The notes below the pieces were generated by a model, which saw nothing but the letters and a program-made list of their open reading frames with translations, did not search any database and was not told the origin of the DNA. From assembly GCF_016820495.1 (NCBI RefSeq), contig NZ_JADHDU010000001.1:799507-863506 (forward strand): a stretch of 64,000 nucleotides of DNA, read 5' to 3'. Position 1 is the stretch's first letter, and each line of letters starts with the position of its first letter. Positions 7,936-17,948 of the stretch are shown here, piece by piece. The DNA comes from Planococcus beigongshangi (lineage in GTDB: Bacteria; Bacillota; Bacilli; Bacillales_A; Planococcaceae). A program made the position numbers and the translations under genes.

Positions 7936-9603
7936 TTGAGCAAAGTTAAAAACGAAGTTATTAGAGTAATACCATTAGGCGGCGTCGGTGAAATCGGCAA
8001 AGCGATGTATGTAATTGAGATCGATGAAGATATATTTGTAGTCGACAGTGGATTAATGTTCCCTGAAGACGAAATGCTCGGAGTGGATATCGTCATTCCG
8101 GACGTCTCATACCTTGAAGAGAACAAGGACCGGGTAAAAGGGATCTTCCTCACACACGGACATGAAGATGCGATCGGTTCAATTGCGTATCTATTGAAGA
8201 AAGTGCAGGCACCGGTCTATGGTTCGAAATTGACGATCGGCCTCGCTAAGGAACATGTGAAAGAGCAGGGGTCACTGAAGCAAGTGAAATTCTTCGAAGT
8301 GACAAACAAAAGCCGTATGAATTTCGATTCGACCCATGTAACGTTTTTCCATACGACACACAGTATCCCGGACGCATTCGGTATCGTTTTCCATACGTCC
8401 GAAGGAGCAATCGTCCACACTGGCGAGTTTAAATTCGATCAGTCTGCAAAAGGCAGCTACAGACCGGATATCGCGAAGATGGCGAAACTCGGGGAAGACG
8501 GCGTACTGATGCTGCTGTCTGATTCGACCGAAGCGGAACGTCCTGGCTACACAACTTCTGAAAGGGTCGTAGTCGATCATCTCCATTCGGAATTCAGGAA
8601 AGCTGAAGGGCGAATCCTGGTATCACTTTATTCATCAAACTTCATCCGCATCCAGCAGGTATTCGATATCGCCCGCGCAACCGGCAAAAAAGTGGCTGTC
8701 GTCGGAAAAAGCCTTGAGAGCAGTTATGAAGTGGGAGTGCGCCTCGGTTATTTGGATCCGGGCGAGGAAACGGTCATTTCACTGAAGGAACTAAATGAAT
8801 ACCGTGATGAAGAAATCGTCATCATCGTTACCGGCAACCAGGGGGAACCGCTGGAAGCTCTTGATAAAATGGTGCGCAAACAGCATAAAGATGTGCGCAT
8901 CAAAGAAACCGATACGGTTCTGATCACGTTCACGCCATCACCAGGCATGGAAGTCCAGATGTATCAAACGATGAACAAATTGGCTAAAGCCGGTGCAAAT
9001 GTACTGACATCCAATAAAAAAGTGCATGTATCTGGACACGGCAGCCAGGAAGACTTGAAAATGATGCTGAATATGATGAAACCGAAATACTTCATCCCCA
9101 TCCAGGGTGAGTATAAAATGCTGATTGCCCATTCAAAATTGGCGCAGCAGACGGGCTTGCAGAAATCAGATATCTTTATTGCCGATAAAGGCGATATCGT
9201 CGAATATAAAGGCGGCAAAGTCCGTATGAGCGGACGTGTAACAGCGGGCAATATCCTGATTGACGGAATCGGCATCGGGGACGTCGGCAATATCGTCCTT
9301 CGCGACCGCAAATTGCTGTCTCAGGATGGGATCTTCATCGTCGTAGTAACATTGAACCGCAAACAGAAGAAAATCGCTTCTGGTCCGGAAATGATTTCCC
9401 GCGGATTCGTTTATGTCCGGGAATCGGAAGAATTGATGGACGAATCAGCGAAACTGGTTCGAAAAGTGGTTGAGAAATACGTGGCACGTGATACGTTCGA
9501 ATGGAATAACATCAAACAGGAAATTCGCGATACGCTGAACTCCTACTTATTCCAGCAAACAAAACGCCGTCCAATGATCATCCCGATTATTATGGAATAT
9601 TAA
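7936..9603 (+). CDS. rnjB: Ribonuclease J2
   Basis: Metallo-beta-lactamase/beta-CASP ribonuclease that pairs with RNase J1 in 5' exonucleolytic and endonucleolytic mRNA decay. The 555-residue length equals B. subtilis RnjB, and its place before the FtsK/SpoIIIE gene matches. The metal motif reads HGHEDA (74-79), with alanine where RNase J1 has histidine (HGHEDH); this fits the less active J2 paralogue. Downstream motifs include LLSDSTEAERPGYT and HVSGHGSQEDLK. TTG 7936 has a TTAGGAGG site seven bases upstream. In B. subtilis dapA precedes it and tepA follows; both are absent here. Confidence 0.92.
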   Translation: MSKVKNEVIRVIPLGGVGEIGKAMYVIEIDEDIFVVDSGLMFPEDEMLGVDIVIPDVSYLEENKDRVKGIFLTHGHEDAIGSIAYLLKKVQAPVYGSKLTIGLAKEHVKEQGSLKQVKFFEVTNKSRMNFDSTHVTFFHTTHSIPDAFGIVFHTSEGAIVHTGEFKFDQSAKGSYRPDIAKMAKLGEDGVLMLLSDSTEAERPGYTTSERVVVDHLHSEFRKAEGRILVSLYSSNFIRIQQVFDIARATGKKVAVVGKSLESSYEVGVRLGYLDPGEETVISLKELNEYRDEEIVIIVTGNQGEPLEALDKMVRKQHKDVRIKETDTVLITFTPSPGMEVQMYQTMNKLAKAGANVLTSNKKVHVSGHGSQEDLKMMLNMMKPKYFIPIQGEYKMLIAHSKLAQQTGLQKSDIFIADKGDIVEYKGGKVRMSGRVTAGNILIDGIGIGDVGNIVLRDRKLLSQDGIFIVVVTLNRKQKKIASGPEMISRGFVYVRESEELMDESAKLVRKVVEKYVARDTFEWNNIKQEIRDTLNSYLFQQTKRRPMIIPIIMEY

Positions 9604-9614
9604 GCAAGAAAAGG

Positions 9615-9657
9615 AAAAAGGATTTCCATGCCGAAGGGTCGGGGGAAATCCTTTTTC
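9615..9657 (+). terminator. rnjB terminator
   Basis: AAAAAGGATTTCC (9615-9627) pairs with GGAAATCCTTTTT (9644-9656) around a 16-base loop. It is only 26 bases from the next start codon. Confidence 0.8.
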
Positions 9658-9683
9658 GATTACATAGGAAATGAGGGAACATA

Positions 9684-12035
9684 ATGCCTCGAAGCGGACA
9701 AAAAAACAAAAAGAAACCAACGGCAAAAACAACAGCGAAGAAAAAGAAAAATGCGCAGCAGATGCCCTCCATCCTTTTTGAGATCATCGGCATCGTGATG
9801 CTCGGCGTCGCCGCCCTGACGGCTTTTCAATTCGGCAAAGTCGGGCGCATGCTTTCGAATATCGCAGAATATCTGACGGGCTATCTGGCGATTTTCATAC
9901 CGGTAGTGCTCGTCGGAGTCGCTGTCTATATCATGGTGAAGCGAAGCTGGCCCAAACTGCAGTTTAGAAAAACGATCGGCTACGCTTTCCTATTGACCGG
10001 AATCTTCCTGATCTGCCATTTGATCTGGGCAGCAGGAATGATTTTACCGATCACCTCATCGAATGTGCTCGGGGAAACGTCCAGGTACATCCAGGTCAGC
10101 GGTACGATCTGGACGCAATATACGGCAATCGGCGGCGGAATGGCCGGAGCAGTGCTGTATGCGATCATGCATGGACTGTTCGAAACCGGCGGAACCTGGA
10201 TCGTTGCCCTCATCATGCTGTCAATTGGAATCATCATCTTGACAGGGCGCACACTCGCGCCGTTCATTGCTGAAAAAGTTCCAAGTTTCCGGCCGGTGAT
10301 CAACGCACTGGGAAAACGTTTCTCAAAACCGAAGAAAAAGCCGAAGAAAATAAAAGACAGCAGCATTGCGACTCAGCAAAACGGCCGGTTTATAGATGAC
10401 ACTGAACCTGAACCTGGAGATAACAGCTATGAATTTGAAACGGAATCGGTTTATGTGGATGTTCCGGAAGAGCCGATCATTTCGGCATTCACTGAAAATG
10501 TGAAGCCAAAAGCACAGCCAGCCGATAAGGCACCAGCTGTGCAGGAAGAACCGGCAGCAGATACAGATCCAGGAGACGTGCAGATATTGACGACGGCTGA
10601 AGAACTTGAAAACGAGGAATATCAATTGCCGCCGATGGAACTTCTGACTTTGCCTCCGCACAGCGATCAAAGCGGCGAATACGCAGGAATCCAGAAAAAT
10701 GCCAAAAAACTTGAGAAAACATTTCAAAGTTTCGGCGTCCGGGCAAAAGTCACGCAAGTTCATCTGGGACCTGCCGTTACAAAATACGAAGTGCTGCCGG
10801 ATACCGGCGTAAAAGTAAGTAAAATCGTCAGCTTACATGACGATTTGGCATTGGCGCTGGCTGCAAGGGATATTCGGATTGAAGCGCCGATTCCGGGTAA
10901 ATCGGCAATCGGCATTGAAGTGCCGAATTCGACAGTGGCCATCGTCAGTCTGCGTGAAGTGCTGGAATCCGAGGAAAACAATAAACCGGAATCCAAACTC
11001 CTATTCGGTCTGGGCCGGGACGTCACTGGTCAAGCGGTCATGACGGAACTCAATAAAATGCCGCATCTACTTGTCGCGGGTTCTACGGGAAGCGGGAAAT
11101 CAGTCTGTATCAATGGCATCATCACGAGTATCATCATGCGCGCAAAACCGCATGAAGTGAAAATGATGATGATCGATCCAAAAATGGTGGAATTGAATGT
11201 ATACAACGGGATTCCGCATTTATTGGCACCCGTCGTAACGGATCCCCGCAAAGCTGCACAAGCCCTGAAGAAGATCGTATCGGAAATGGAACGGCGTTAT
11301 GAGCTGTTTTCACATACCGGAACACGGAATATCGAGGGATATAATGAATACGTCAGAGTCTTCAATGAAGAAAACGAAGAGAAACATCCGAAATTGCCTT
11401 TCATCGTCGTTATCGTGGATGAGCTGGCGGATCTGATGATGGTCGCTTCAAACGAGGTCGAAGATGCCATCACCCGTCTGGCACAAATGGCGCGTGCTGC
11501 GGGCATCCACCTGATCATCGCGACACAGCGTCCGAGCGTCAATGTCATCACAGGTGTGATCAAGGCGAATATCCCATCAAGGATCGCCTTTGCCGTTTCT
11601 TCGGCAATCGACTCCCGGACGATCCTGGATATGGGCGGCGCCGAAAAACTGCTTGGCCGCGGAGATATGCTGTTCCTCGGGGCTGGCCAGTCGAAACCTG
11701 TCCGTGTGCAAGGGGCATTCTTGTCTGACAGTGAAGTGGAGAAGATTGTCGACTTTGCCATTGAACAGCAAAAAGCGCAGTATCAGGAAGATATGATCCC
11801 AACAGAAATTGAAGAAAACAGCGTAGATGAAGAAACGGATGAAATCTACGACGAAGCTGTCCAATTGGTGACGGAAATGCAGACTGCATCGGTTTCAATG
11901 CTGCAGCGTCGATTCCGTGTAGGCTATTCCCGTGCTGCCAGGATCATTGATCAAATGGAGCAACGGGGAGTGGTCGGGCCATATGAAGGCAGTAAGCCAC
12001 GGACCGTGTTAGTTCAAAAGCAGGAAGAATATTAA
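9684..12035 (+). CDS. ftsK: DNA translocase FtsK/SpoIIIE
   Basis: Septum-anchored ATPase that pumps chromosomal DNA through the closing division septum. The 783 residues comprise a basic N-terminal tail, about four membrane segments (roughly 30-185), a variable acidic linker (about 230-320), then the motor: Walker A GSTGSGKS near 465, Walker [10 protein letters not shown] near 575, and a C-terminal winged-helix gamma domain ([17 protein letters not shown]), which reads KOPS/SRS sequences. In sporulating relatives this locus encodes SpoIIIE; with sporulation genes missing around here, a vegetative role is likely. ATG follows GAGGGAAC. No room exists for a promoter after the rnjB terminator. 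Confidence 0.95.
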   Translation: MPRSGQKNKKKPTAKTTAKKKKNAQQMPSILFEIIGIVMLGVAALTAFQFGKVGRMLSNIAEYLTGYLAIFIPVVLVGVAVYIMVKRSWPKLQFRKTIGYAFLLTGIFLICHLIWAAGMILPITSSNVLGETSRYIQVSGTIWTQYTAIGGGMAGAVLYAIMHGLFETGGTWIVALIMLSIGIIILTGRTLAPFIAEKVPSFRPVINALGKRFSKPKKKPKKIKDSSIATQQNGRFIDDTEPEPGDNSYEFETESVYVDVPEEPIISAFTENVKPKAQPADKAPAVQEEPAADTDPGDVQILTTAEELENEEYQLPPMELLTLPPHSDQSGEYAGIQKNAKKLEKTFQSFGVRAKVTQVHLGPAVTKYEVLPDTGVKVSKIVSLHDDLALALAARDIRIEAPIPGKSAIGIEVPNSTVAIVSLREVLESEENNKPESKLLFGLGRDVTGQAVMTELNKMPHLLVAGSTGSGKSVCINGIITSIIMRAKPHEVKMMMIDPKMVELNVYNGIPHLLAPVVTDPRKAAQALKKIVSEMERRYELFSHTGTRNIEGYNEYVRVFNEENEEKHPKLPFIVVIVDELADLMMVASNEVEDAITRLAQMARAAGIHLIIATQRPSVNVITGVIKANIPSRIAFAVSSAIDSRTILDMGGAEKLLGRGDMLFLGAGQSKPVRVQGAFLSDSEVEKIVDFAIEQQKAQYQEDMIPTEIEENSVDEETDEIYDEAVQLVTEMQTASVSMLQRRFRVGYSRAARIIDQMEQRGVVGPYEGSKPRTVLVQKQEEY

Positions 12036-12173
12036 AATCAAGCGAAAATTTCGTGACAATTTGCGCACTTTGGAACAATCAGACTTAAGTAAAATTCGCG
12101 AAATTCGACAAAAGACTATTTATTTCATTTGTAATAAGTGTTATAGTAATTCTGATTAGTAGGAATGTTTTAC

Positions 12174-12187
12174 ATCAGATGTCTGAT
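12174..12187. promoter_or_regulatory. Palindromic operator candidate before the gntR-type gene
   Basis: ATCAGA-TG-TCTGAT forms an inverted repeat 24 bases before the regulator's start codon. Another TCTGAT lies at 12151-12156. GntR regulators often bind such palindromes near their own start, so autoregulation is a reasonable inference. Confidence 0.4.
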
Positions 12188-12210
12188 CTCTGTCATTGGT
12201 GGTGAATCGT

Positions 12211-12939
12211 ATGACAATTAAATCGGATCATCGGGCATTGTATCTCCAGGTAATCGATCGAATGAAGCAGGATATTGCTGCCGGAATATACAAAGAAAAA
12301 GAGAAGTTGCCTTCCGAATTCGAATTGGCAAAAACACTGGGAGTCAGCCGCGCAACCTTACGGGAAGCGCTCAGGCTGTTGGAAGAAGACAATATTATCG
12401 TAAGAAGGCATGGCGTCGGAACATTCGTCAATCCGAAACCCCTGTTCACATCAGGGATCGAACAATTGACGAGTGTCTCGGAAACGATCAGCCAGGCGGG
12501 AATGGAGCCTGGGTCGATTTATCTGAGTACAACCGAGAGCCTTGCTTCTGAAGATGATATAAAACGCTTACATTGCAATCCCGAAGATTCAGTAATTACG
12601 ATAGAAAGGGTCCGTACAGCGAACGATGAACCGGTCGTTTATTGCATCGACAAGGTTTTATCCAGCAAATTGCCGGAAGACTTCCTGAGCCGGGCCGAAA
12701 GCTCCATTTTCTCAGCAATAGAGGAAAGCGGAGACACCTATATTAGTTATGCGGTCACTTATATCGATCCGATCGGATACCATGAAGTAGCGTCTCCGAT
12801 TTTGGAATGTGATCCTGAAACTGCATTATTAGTATTAAAACAGCTCCATTATGATACAGACGATCAAGTGGTGCTTTATTCGAAGAACTATTTCCGGGCT
12901 GATAAATTCAGTTTCCATGTAGTTCGAAAACGTGTGTAA
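12211..12939 (+). CDS. ymfC: GntR/HutC-family transcriptional regulator (YmfC-like)
   Basis: Ligand-responsive DNA-binding protein. The 242 residues have an N-terminal winged helix ([23 protein letters not shown], then RRHGVGTFV near 70) and a C-terminal UTRA ligand-binding domain ending in [16 protein letters not shown]. It sits after the FtsK/SpoIIIE gene as ymfC does in B. subtilis. The nucleoside ABC importer begins 47 bases downstream, which suggests control of nucleoside uptake. ATG 12211 with GGTGGTG upstream was preferred to GTG 12196. The effector cannot be read from sequence. Confidence 0.85.
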   Translation: MTIKSDHRALYLQVIDRMKQDIAAGIYKEKEKLPSEFELAKTLGVSRATLREALRLLEEDNIIVRRHGVGTFVNPKPLFTSGIEQLTSVSETISQAGMEPGSIYLSTTESLASEDDIKRLHCNPEDSVITIERVRTANDEPVVYCIDKVLSSKLPEDFLSRAESSIFSAIEESGDTYISYAVTYIDPIGYHEVASPILECDPETALLVLKQLHYDTDDQVVLYSKNYFRADKFSFHVVRKRV

Positions 12940-12986
12940 AACAAACTATTCCTGCTAATATCAAAAAAACCTTGGGGGTTATTACA

Positions 12987-14060
12987 TTGACAAAACGTAA
13001 ATTTGGTCTGGGTCTTTCTTTAATGCTTGCTGCAGGTATGCTAGCGGCATGCGGCAGTGACGATGATTCTTCAACTGACACATCAAACGGTGACGGAGGA
13101 GAAGGCACTGAGGAAACAAGCGAAATTTCTGCAGCTATGGTTACGGATGTCGGCGGTGTCGATGACAAATCCTTCAACCAATCAGCTTGGGAAGGTCTTG
13201 AGAAGTTCGCTGAAGACAACGGTCTTGAAGTACAGAAAGACGGCGGAGTCGATTACCTTCAGTCACAAAGTGATGCAGATTACAACACGAACTTGAACAA
13301 CTTGATCCGCCGCGACTTTGATGTCGTATTCGGCATCGGTTTCCTTATGGAAGGTGCAGTAGCTGAAATCGCTGCGCAGCAAGCAGATGCTAATATCGCA
13401 ATCATTGATGCGGTTGTTGAAGCGGATAACGTAGCAAGCGTTCTATTTAAAGAGCAAGAAGGCGCATTCCTTGCCGGAGTTGCAGCTGCACTTATGACTG
13501 AAACAGGAAAAGTTGGCTTTGTCGGCGGGATGGAAATCCCTGTAATCGAACGTTTCGAAGCTGGATTCCTTGCAGGCGTTGAAGCTGCTGACTCTAGCGT
13601 TGAAGTCGATGTTAGCTACGCAGGTGCTTTTGATGATGCAGCATTAGGTAAAACAACTGCTAACCTTATGTACCAAAACGGAGCGGATATCATTTTCCAC
13701 GCTGCCGGCGGTACTGGTAACGGTGTATTTACAGAAGCTAAAGAACGCAAAGAAGCTGGCGAAAATGTATGGGTAATCGGAGTTGACTCTGACCAGTACG
13801 ACGAAGGTCAGGTTGGTGACGACAACGTAACATTGACATCAGTCTTGAAACGCGTTGATAACGCAGTTTACAACATCTCTGAACAAACTAAGAATGGCGA
13901 ATTCCCTGGTGGCGAAACAGTAGTTTACGGTCTGTCTGACGATGGTATCGGCCTTGCTGATTCACGCGGAGCTATTTCTGAAGACGTCATGTCTCAGATC
14001 GAAGAATTCAAACAGCAAATCATTGACGAAGAAATTACAGTTCCAGAAACGTTGGAGTAA
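12987..14060 (+). CDS. BMP-family nucleoside-binding lipoprotein
   Basis: Extracellular substrate-binding subunit of a BmpA/Med-type ABC importer, a family that binds purine nucleosides such as guanosine. The 357 residues begin with a lipoprotein signal: KRK, a hydrophobic core, and lipobox LAAC with C22 as the lipidated residue, followed by an acidic Ser/Thr/Asp linker. The mature part shows the family motifs VTDVGGVDDKSFNQ and DADYNTNLNNL, and ends VPETLE. TTG 12987 has GGGGG eight bases upstream; the earlier TTG at 12972 lacks a site. A strong terminator follows, so it can be expressed above the membrane subunits. Orthologous role to B. subtilis nupN (yufN) is likely. Confidence 0.9.
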   Translation: MTKRKFGLGLSLMLAAGMLAACGSDDDSSTDTSNGDGGEGTEETSEISAAMVTDVGGVDDKSFNQSAWEGLEKFAEDNGLEVQKDGGVDYLQSQSDADYNTNLNNLIRRDFDVVFGIGFLMEGAVAEIAAQQADANIAIIDAVVEADNVASVLFKEQEGAFLAGVAAALMTETGKVGFVGGMEIPVIERFEAGFLAGVEAADSSVEVDVSYAGAFDDAALGKTTANLMYQNGADIIFHAAGGTGNGVFTEAKERKEAGENVWVIGVDSDQYDEGQVGDDNVTLTSVLKRVDNAVYNISEQTKNGEFPGGETVVYGLSDDGIGLADSRGAISEDVMSQIEEFKQQIIDEEITVPETLE

Positions 14061-14082
14061 TTTCTGATTGTTACGGTCATGC

Positions 14083-14121
14083 TCATAAAGACCGGTTAAG
14101 CCGGTCTTTATGATTTTTTTT
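14083..14121 (+). terminator. Terminator after BMP lipoprotein
   Basis: CATAAAGACCGG (14084-14095), loop TTAAG, CCGGTCTTTATG (14101-14112), then a run of T. It separates the abundant binding protein from the ATPase and permease genes. Confidence 0.93.
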
Positions 14122-14226
14122 CGCCTAAATTTACAAAATTAATAGACGAAAGGTTTTTAACGATGGAAGCCTTTCTTGTATTAATTAATAAAAGAGAATT
14201 TAACAGTTTTCTAGGGAGTGAAAACA

Positions 14227-15786
14227 GTGGAATATGTTGTTGAAATGCTGAACATCCGCAAGGAATTCGGAAACTTTGTCGCCAATGACAATATCACCCT
14301 TCAATTGGAAAAAGGGGAGATCCATGCACTGCTTGGTGAAAATGGTGCTGGAAAATCGACATTGATGAACGTCCTTTTCGGTCTTTATCAGCCGGAAGGC
14401 GGCGAGATTCGCGTACGTGGTAAAAAAGTGGATATCACCAATCCGAACATCGCGAATGATCTTGGCATCGGAATGGTCCATCAGCATTTCATGCTGGTCG
14501 AAAACTTTTCGGTGACTGAGAATATCATTCTGGGTACTGAGCCGACGAAGATGGGCGTTACCAATAAAAAAGATGCAGCCAAGAAAGTTCAGGCATTGTC
14601 TGAGCAATATGGGTTGAACGTAGATCCGTACGCCATCATTGAAGATATTTCAGTGGGTATGCAGCAGCGTGTGGAAATTTTGAAAACGCTTTACCGCGGA
14701 GCGGAAATCCTGATCTTCGACGAGCCGACTGCATCGTTGACTCCGCAGGAAATCATCGAACTGATTCAAATCATGAAACGCCTTATTGCCGAAGGAAAAT
14801 CGATTATTTTGATCACGCATAAGCTGAAGGAAATCATGGACGTTTCTGACCGTGTCACGGTAATCCGAAAAGGGCAGGGCATCGGAACAGTCGTGACGGC
14901 TGAAACGAATCCGAATGAACTCGCTTCCCTGATGGTCGGGCGCCAGGTTGAATTTACGACGGTCAAAGGGCCTGCCTTCCCTAAAGACGAAGTGCTGGAT
15001 ATCAAGAATCTCGTTGTAGAAGATTACCGCGGATTAGCAAAAGTCAAGAACCTTAACCTGAATGTCCGCAAAGGTGAAATTGTGGGGATTGCCGGTATCG
15101 ACGGCAATGGCCAGACGGAATTGTTAGAAGCCATTACAGGTCTTCGTAAAGTGAAAAGCGGAACCATTTTCATCAATGAAAAAGATGTTACCGGATCGAA
15201 GCCGCGCAAAGTGACGGAAGCCGGAGTCGGACACATTCCACAGGATCGCCACAAGCACGGACTTGTACTCGATTTCCCGATCGGCCACAATATTGCCCTT
15301 CAAACATATTATAAGAAGCCGATTTCGAAAAACGGCATCATCGACTACGAGAAGATCAATGAAAAAGCGAAACAGATCATCGCTGACTTTGATGTCCGGA
15401 CACAGGGACCTCAGGAACTGGCCCGTTCACTGTCAGGCGGTAATCAGCAAAAAGCGATCATCGGCCGTGAAGTTGACCGCGATCCTGATTTGCTGATCGC
15501 TGCTTTGCCGACACGCGGACTAGACGTCGGGGCGATCGAATTTATCCACAGCCGTTTGATCGAACAGCGTGATAATGGAAAAGCTGTACTATTGATTTCA
15601 TTCGAGCTGGATGAAGTCATGAACGTGTCCGACCGCATCGCCGTTATCCATGATGGTGAAATTGTCGACATCGTAACACCTGAATCCACGACAGAACAGG
15701 AACTTGGTTTGTTGATGGCAGGACATCATGTAAGGGATAATAAAGAAGGCGTGAAGAAGGAAGGTGAGGATCAGCATGTCGAATAG
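14227..15786 (+). CDS. Nucleoside ABC transporter, duplicated ATP-binding protein
   Basis: ATPase subunit of the BMP-type importer, like B. subtilis NupO (YufO). The 519 residues contain two ABC domains. The first has Walker A GENGAGKST, signature SVGMQQRVEI and Walker B ILIFDEPTAS. The second has a degenerate Walker A (GIDGNGQTELLEA), signature LSGGNQQKAI and PTRGLDVGA, with alanine where the usual DEP acid would be, so one site is probably weak, as is typical of this fused family. GTG 14227 lies eight bases after AGGGAG. It overlaps the first permease by 11 bases, showing translational coupling. Confidence 0.92.
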   Translation: MEYVVEMLNIRKEFGNFVANDNITLQLEKGEIHALLGENGAGKSTLMNVLFGLYQPEGGEIRVRGKKVDITNPNIANDLGIGMVHQHFMLVENFSVTENIILGTEPTKMGVTNKKDAAKKVQALSEQYGLNVDPYAIIEDISVGMQQRVEILKTLYRGAEILIFDEPTASLTPQEIIELIQIMKRLIAEGKSIILITHKLKEIMDVSDRVTVIRKGQGIGTVVTAETNPNELASLMVGRQVEFTTVKGPAFPKDEVLDIKNLVVEDYRGLAKVKNLNLNVRKGEIVGIAGIDGNGQTELLEAITGLRKVKSGTIFINEKDVTGSKPRKVTEAGVGHIPQDRHKHGLVLDFPIGHNIALQTYYKKPISKNGIIDYEKINEKAKQIIADFDVRTQGPQELARSLSGGNQQKAIIGREVDRDPDLLIAALPTRGLDVGAIEFIHSRLIEQRDNGKAVLLISFELDEVMNVSDRIAVIHDGEIVDIVTPESTTEQELGLLMAGHHVRDNKEGVKKEGEDQHVE

Positions 15787-16825
15787 AGTCACCAATATTC
15801 TGGTCCCTCTAATTTCTGTTATTTTAGGCTTGATCGTCGGAGCGATAATCATGCTAGTCAGCGGATATAATCCGATTTCAGGATATACCGCTTTATGGAA
15901 TGGAATTTTTGGGGATCTTTATACTATAGGAGAAACTCTCCGTCAGATAACACCATATTTACTTGCAGGTCTTGCGGTGGCATTTGCATTCCGCGCCGGG
16001 CTTTTCAACATCGGGGTCGAAGGTCAATTGATCGTTGGCTGGTTCGCGGCGGCTTACGTTGGTCTGGCTGTTGAACTTCCGAAAATCATCCACTTGCCGC
16101 TGGCTATTCTGGCTGCAGCTGCAGCGGGTGCATTATGGGGCTTCGTGCCAGGGCTTTTGAAAGCAAAATTCCAGGTGCATGAAGTTATCGTAACGATCAT
16201 GATGAACTATATCGCTTTGCATGTAACGAATGCATTGATCAAAACAGTATCAGACGGTGGAGACCGGACGGATAAGATTTTCTCGAGTGCATCGCTGCGT
16301 TCGGAATTCTTCCAGAACCTTACTGAATTTTCACGGCTTCACTACGGTATCCTGCTCGCTTTGATCATGGTTGCCGTCATGTGGATCATTTTAGAGAAAA
16401 CGACACTGGGGTATGAACTGAAAGCGGTCGGTTTCAACCATAACGCTTCTAAATATGCTGGTATGAATGTCAACAAAAACATCATTTTGGCCATGGTCAT
16501 TTCCGGTGCATTCGCAGGACTGGCCGGGGCAATGGAAGCTCTTGGGACATTTGAATATGTTTCTTCCAAAGGCGGATTCACAGGAATCGGATTTGACGGG
16601 ATCGCCGTTGCCTTACTTGGTATGAATACTCCGCTTGGCGTCATATTCGGTGCCACATTATTCGGTTCCCTGAAATACGGTGCCTTGAATATGCCTAACG
16701 CTGCCGGAATTCCTTTGGAAATTGTAGAGATCGTTATCGCAGTAATTATATTCTTCGTGGCTTCTGGCTACATCATCCGCCTATTGTTGTTGCGGGCAGC
16801 AAATAAGAAGAAGGAGGCGAAGTAA
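15776..16825 (+). CDS. Nucleoside ABC transporter permease 1
   Basis: Membrane subunit of the importer, BPD_transp_2 family as in NupP (YufP). The 349 residues start with a hydrophobic segment (ILVPLISVILGLIVGAIIML) and contain about eight to ten membrane segments. FRAGLFNIGVEGQ and the MMNYIALHVTNALI segment are typical of BMP-importer permeases. ATG 15776 has AAGGTGAGG upstream and lies inside the end of the ATPase gene. It ends one base before the second permease. Confidence 0.92.
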   Translation: MSNRVTNILVPLISVILGLIVGAIIMLVSGYNPISGYTALWNGIFGDLYTIGETLRQITPYLLAGLAVAFAFRAGLFNIGVEGQLIVGWFAAAYVGLAVELPKIIHLPLAILAAAAAGALWGFVPGLLKAKFQVHEVIVTIMMNYIALHVTNALIKTVSDGGDRTDKIFSSASLRSEFFQNLTEFSRLHYGILLALIMVAVMWIILEKTTLGYELKAVGFNHNASKYAGMNVNKNIILAMVISGAFAGLAGAMEALGTFEYVSSKGGFTGIGFDGIAVALLGMNTPLGVIFGATLFGSLKYGALNMPNAAGIPLEIVEIVIAVIIFFVASGYIIRLLLLRAANKKKEAK

Positions 16826-16826
16826 T

Positions 16827-17786
16827 ATGAGTTTTATTGAAGTATTATATTTCATCATTCCTTCGGCTATTTTCTACGCTGCTCCGTTAATTCTCGTCGC
16901 TATCGGCGGTGTGTTTTCTGAGAAGTCCGGTGTCGTCAATATCGGTCTTGAAGGCTTGATGGTCATCGGTGCCTTCACGGGTATTCTGTTCAACCTTTTC
17001 TTTGCCGATACGTTTGGCGGGGCAACGCCTTGGCTGGCTCTTGTAGCCGCTATGGTCGCTGCACTCCTGCTGTCGCTGCTTCACGCGGTGGCTTCGATTT
17101 CATTCCGTGCTGACCAGGTTGTATCCGGTGTTGCGATCAACTTGCTCGCAATCGCCTTATCACTTTACCTGGTGAAAAAAATCTTCGGTAAAGGGCAGAC
17201 GGATTTCATCACGGAGCGCTTCTCCCGTTACAGTGTACCGGTGCTTTCCGATATTCCGTTTATCGGGGACCTATTCTTCAAATCAATTTATAATACGTCG
17301 TTTTTTGCAATCGGTGTGGCTGTCTTTGCGTGGTTCGTCATTTACAAAACGCCATTCGGCCTTCGTTTGAGAGCGGTGGGTGAACACCCGATGGCTGCTG
17401 ATACGATGGGGATCAATGTAACGAAAATGCGTTATATTGCAGTCATGATTTCCGGAGCTCTAGCCGGGATCGGCGGCGCAATCTACGCACAGACCATTTC
17501 CAATGATTTTGGCCACGCTACGATCAACGGACAAGGGTTCATGGCGCTTGCCGCTATGATTTTCGGTAAATGGCATCCGCTGGGTGCGATGGGGGCAGCG
17601 TTATTCTTCGGTTTGGCGCAGTCACTCAGTATCGCGGGATCACGAATTCCGATCATCAGTGAAGTGCCGAGCGTCATCCTGTTGATCTTGCCATATGTTT
17701 TGACGATTCTTGCACTTGCCGGCTTCATCGGTAAAGCGAATGCGCCGAAAGCAAATGGTAAACCATATATCAAAGGTCAGCGATAA
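16827..17786 (+). CDS. Nucleoside ABC transporter permease 2
   Basis: Second membrane subunit, NupQ (YufQ)-like. The 319 residues are strongly hydrophobic and show SEKSGVVNIGLEGLMVIGAF at 31-50, the counterpart of the first permease's FNIGVEGQ loop. Later FRADQVVSGVAINLLA and GHATINGQGFMALAAMIFGKWHP occur, typical of this family. ATG has AAGGAGGCG upstream. It is the last gene of the importer operon, ending at a clear terminator. Confidence 0.92.
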   Translation: MSFIEVLYFIIPSAIFYAAPLILVAIGGVFSEKSGVVNIGLEGLMVIGAFTGILFNLFFADTFGGATPWLALVAAMVAALLLSLLHAVASISFRADQVVSGVAINLLAIALSLYLVKKIFGKGQTDFITERFSRYSVPVLSDIPFIGDLFFKSIYNTSFFAIGVAVFAWFVIYKTPFGLRLRAVGEHPMAADTMGINVTKMRYIAVMISGALAGIGGAIYAQTISNDFGHATINGQGFMALAAMIFGKWHPLGAMGAALFFGLAQSLSIAGSRIPIISEVPSVILLILPYVLTILALAGFIGKANAPKANGKPYIKGQR

Positions 17787-17800
17787 GTTTCTACTATTAT

Positions 17801-17831
17801 AAGAGCCGTCCACGTGACGGCTCTTTTTCTT
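17801..17831 (+). terminator. Terminator of the nucleoside importer operon
   Basis: AAGAGCCGTC (17801-17810), loop CACGT, GACGGCTCTT (17816-17825), then TTTCTT. Ten-pair stem. Confidence 0.93.
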
Positions 17832-17876
17832 ATCTATGCATTAATTCTTAAGAAGTACAATAGTGGGTTAGAAGGC

Positions 17877-17945
17877 TGCTCCTGCATCGCTTCGCTGCTT
17901 CGTCGCAAAGGGATGTCCCAAATTACATTTGGTTCATCTCTTCGT
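17877..17945 (+). repeat. Hairpin repeat module related to part of the 45.2 kb element
   Basis: The module TGCTCC...CTTCGTCGCAAAGG followed by the inverted repeat CCAAAT-TAC-ATTTGG (17918-17932) resembles two modules inside the long element at 45 kb (45211 and 45507 onward). There the matching hairpin is CCGAAT-GTG-ATTCGG, so both arms differ while pairing remains. Non-coding; function unknown. Confidence 0.55.
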
Positions 17946-17948
17946 TCT

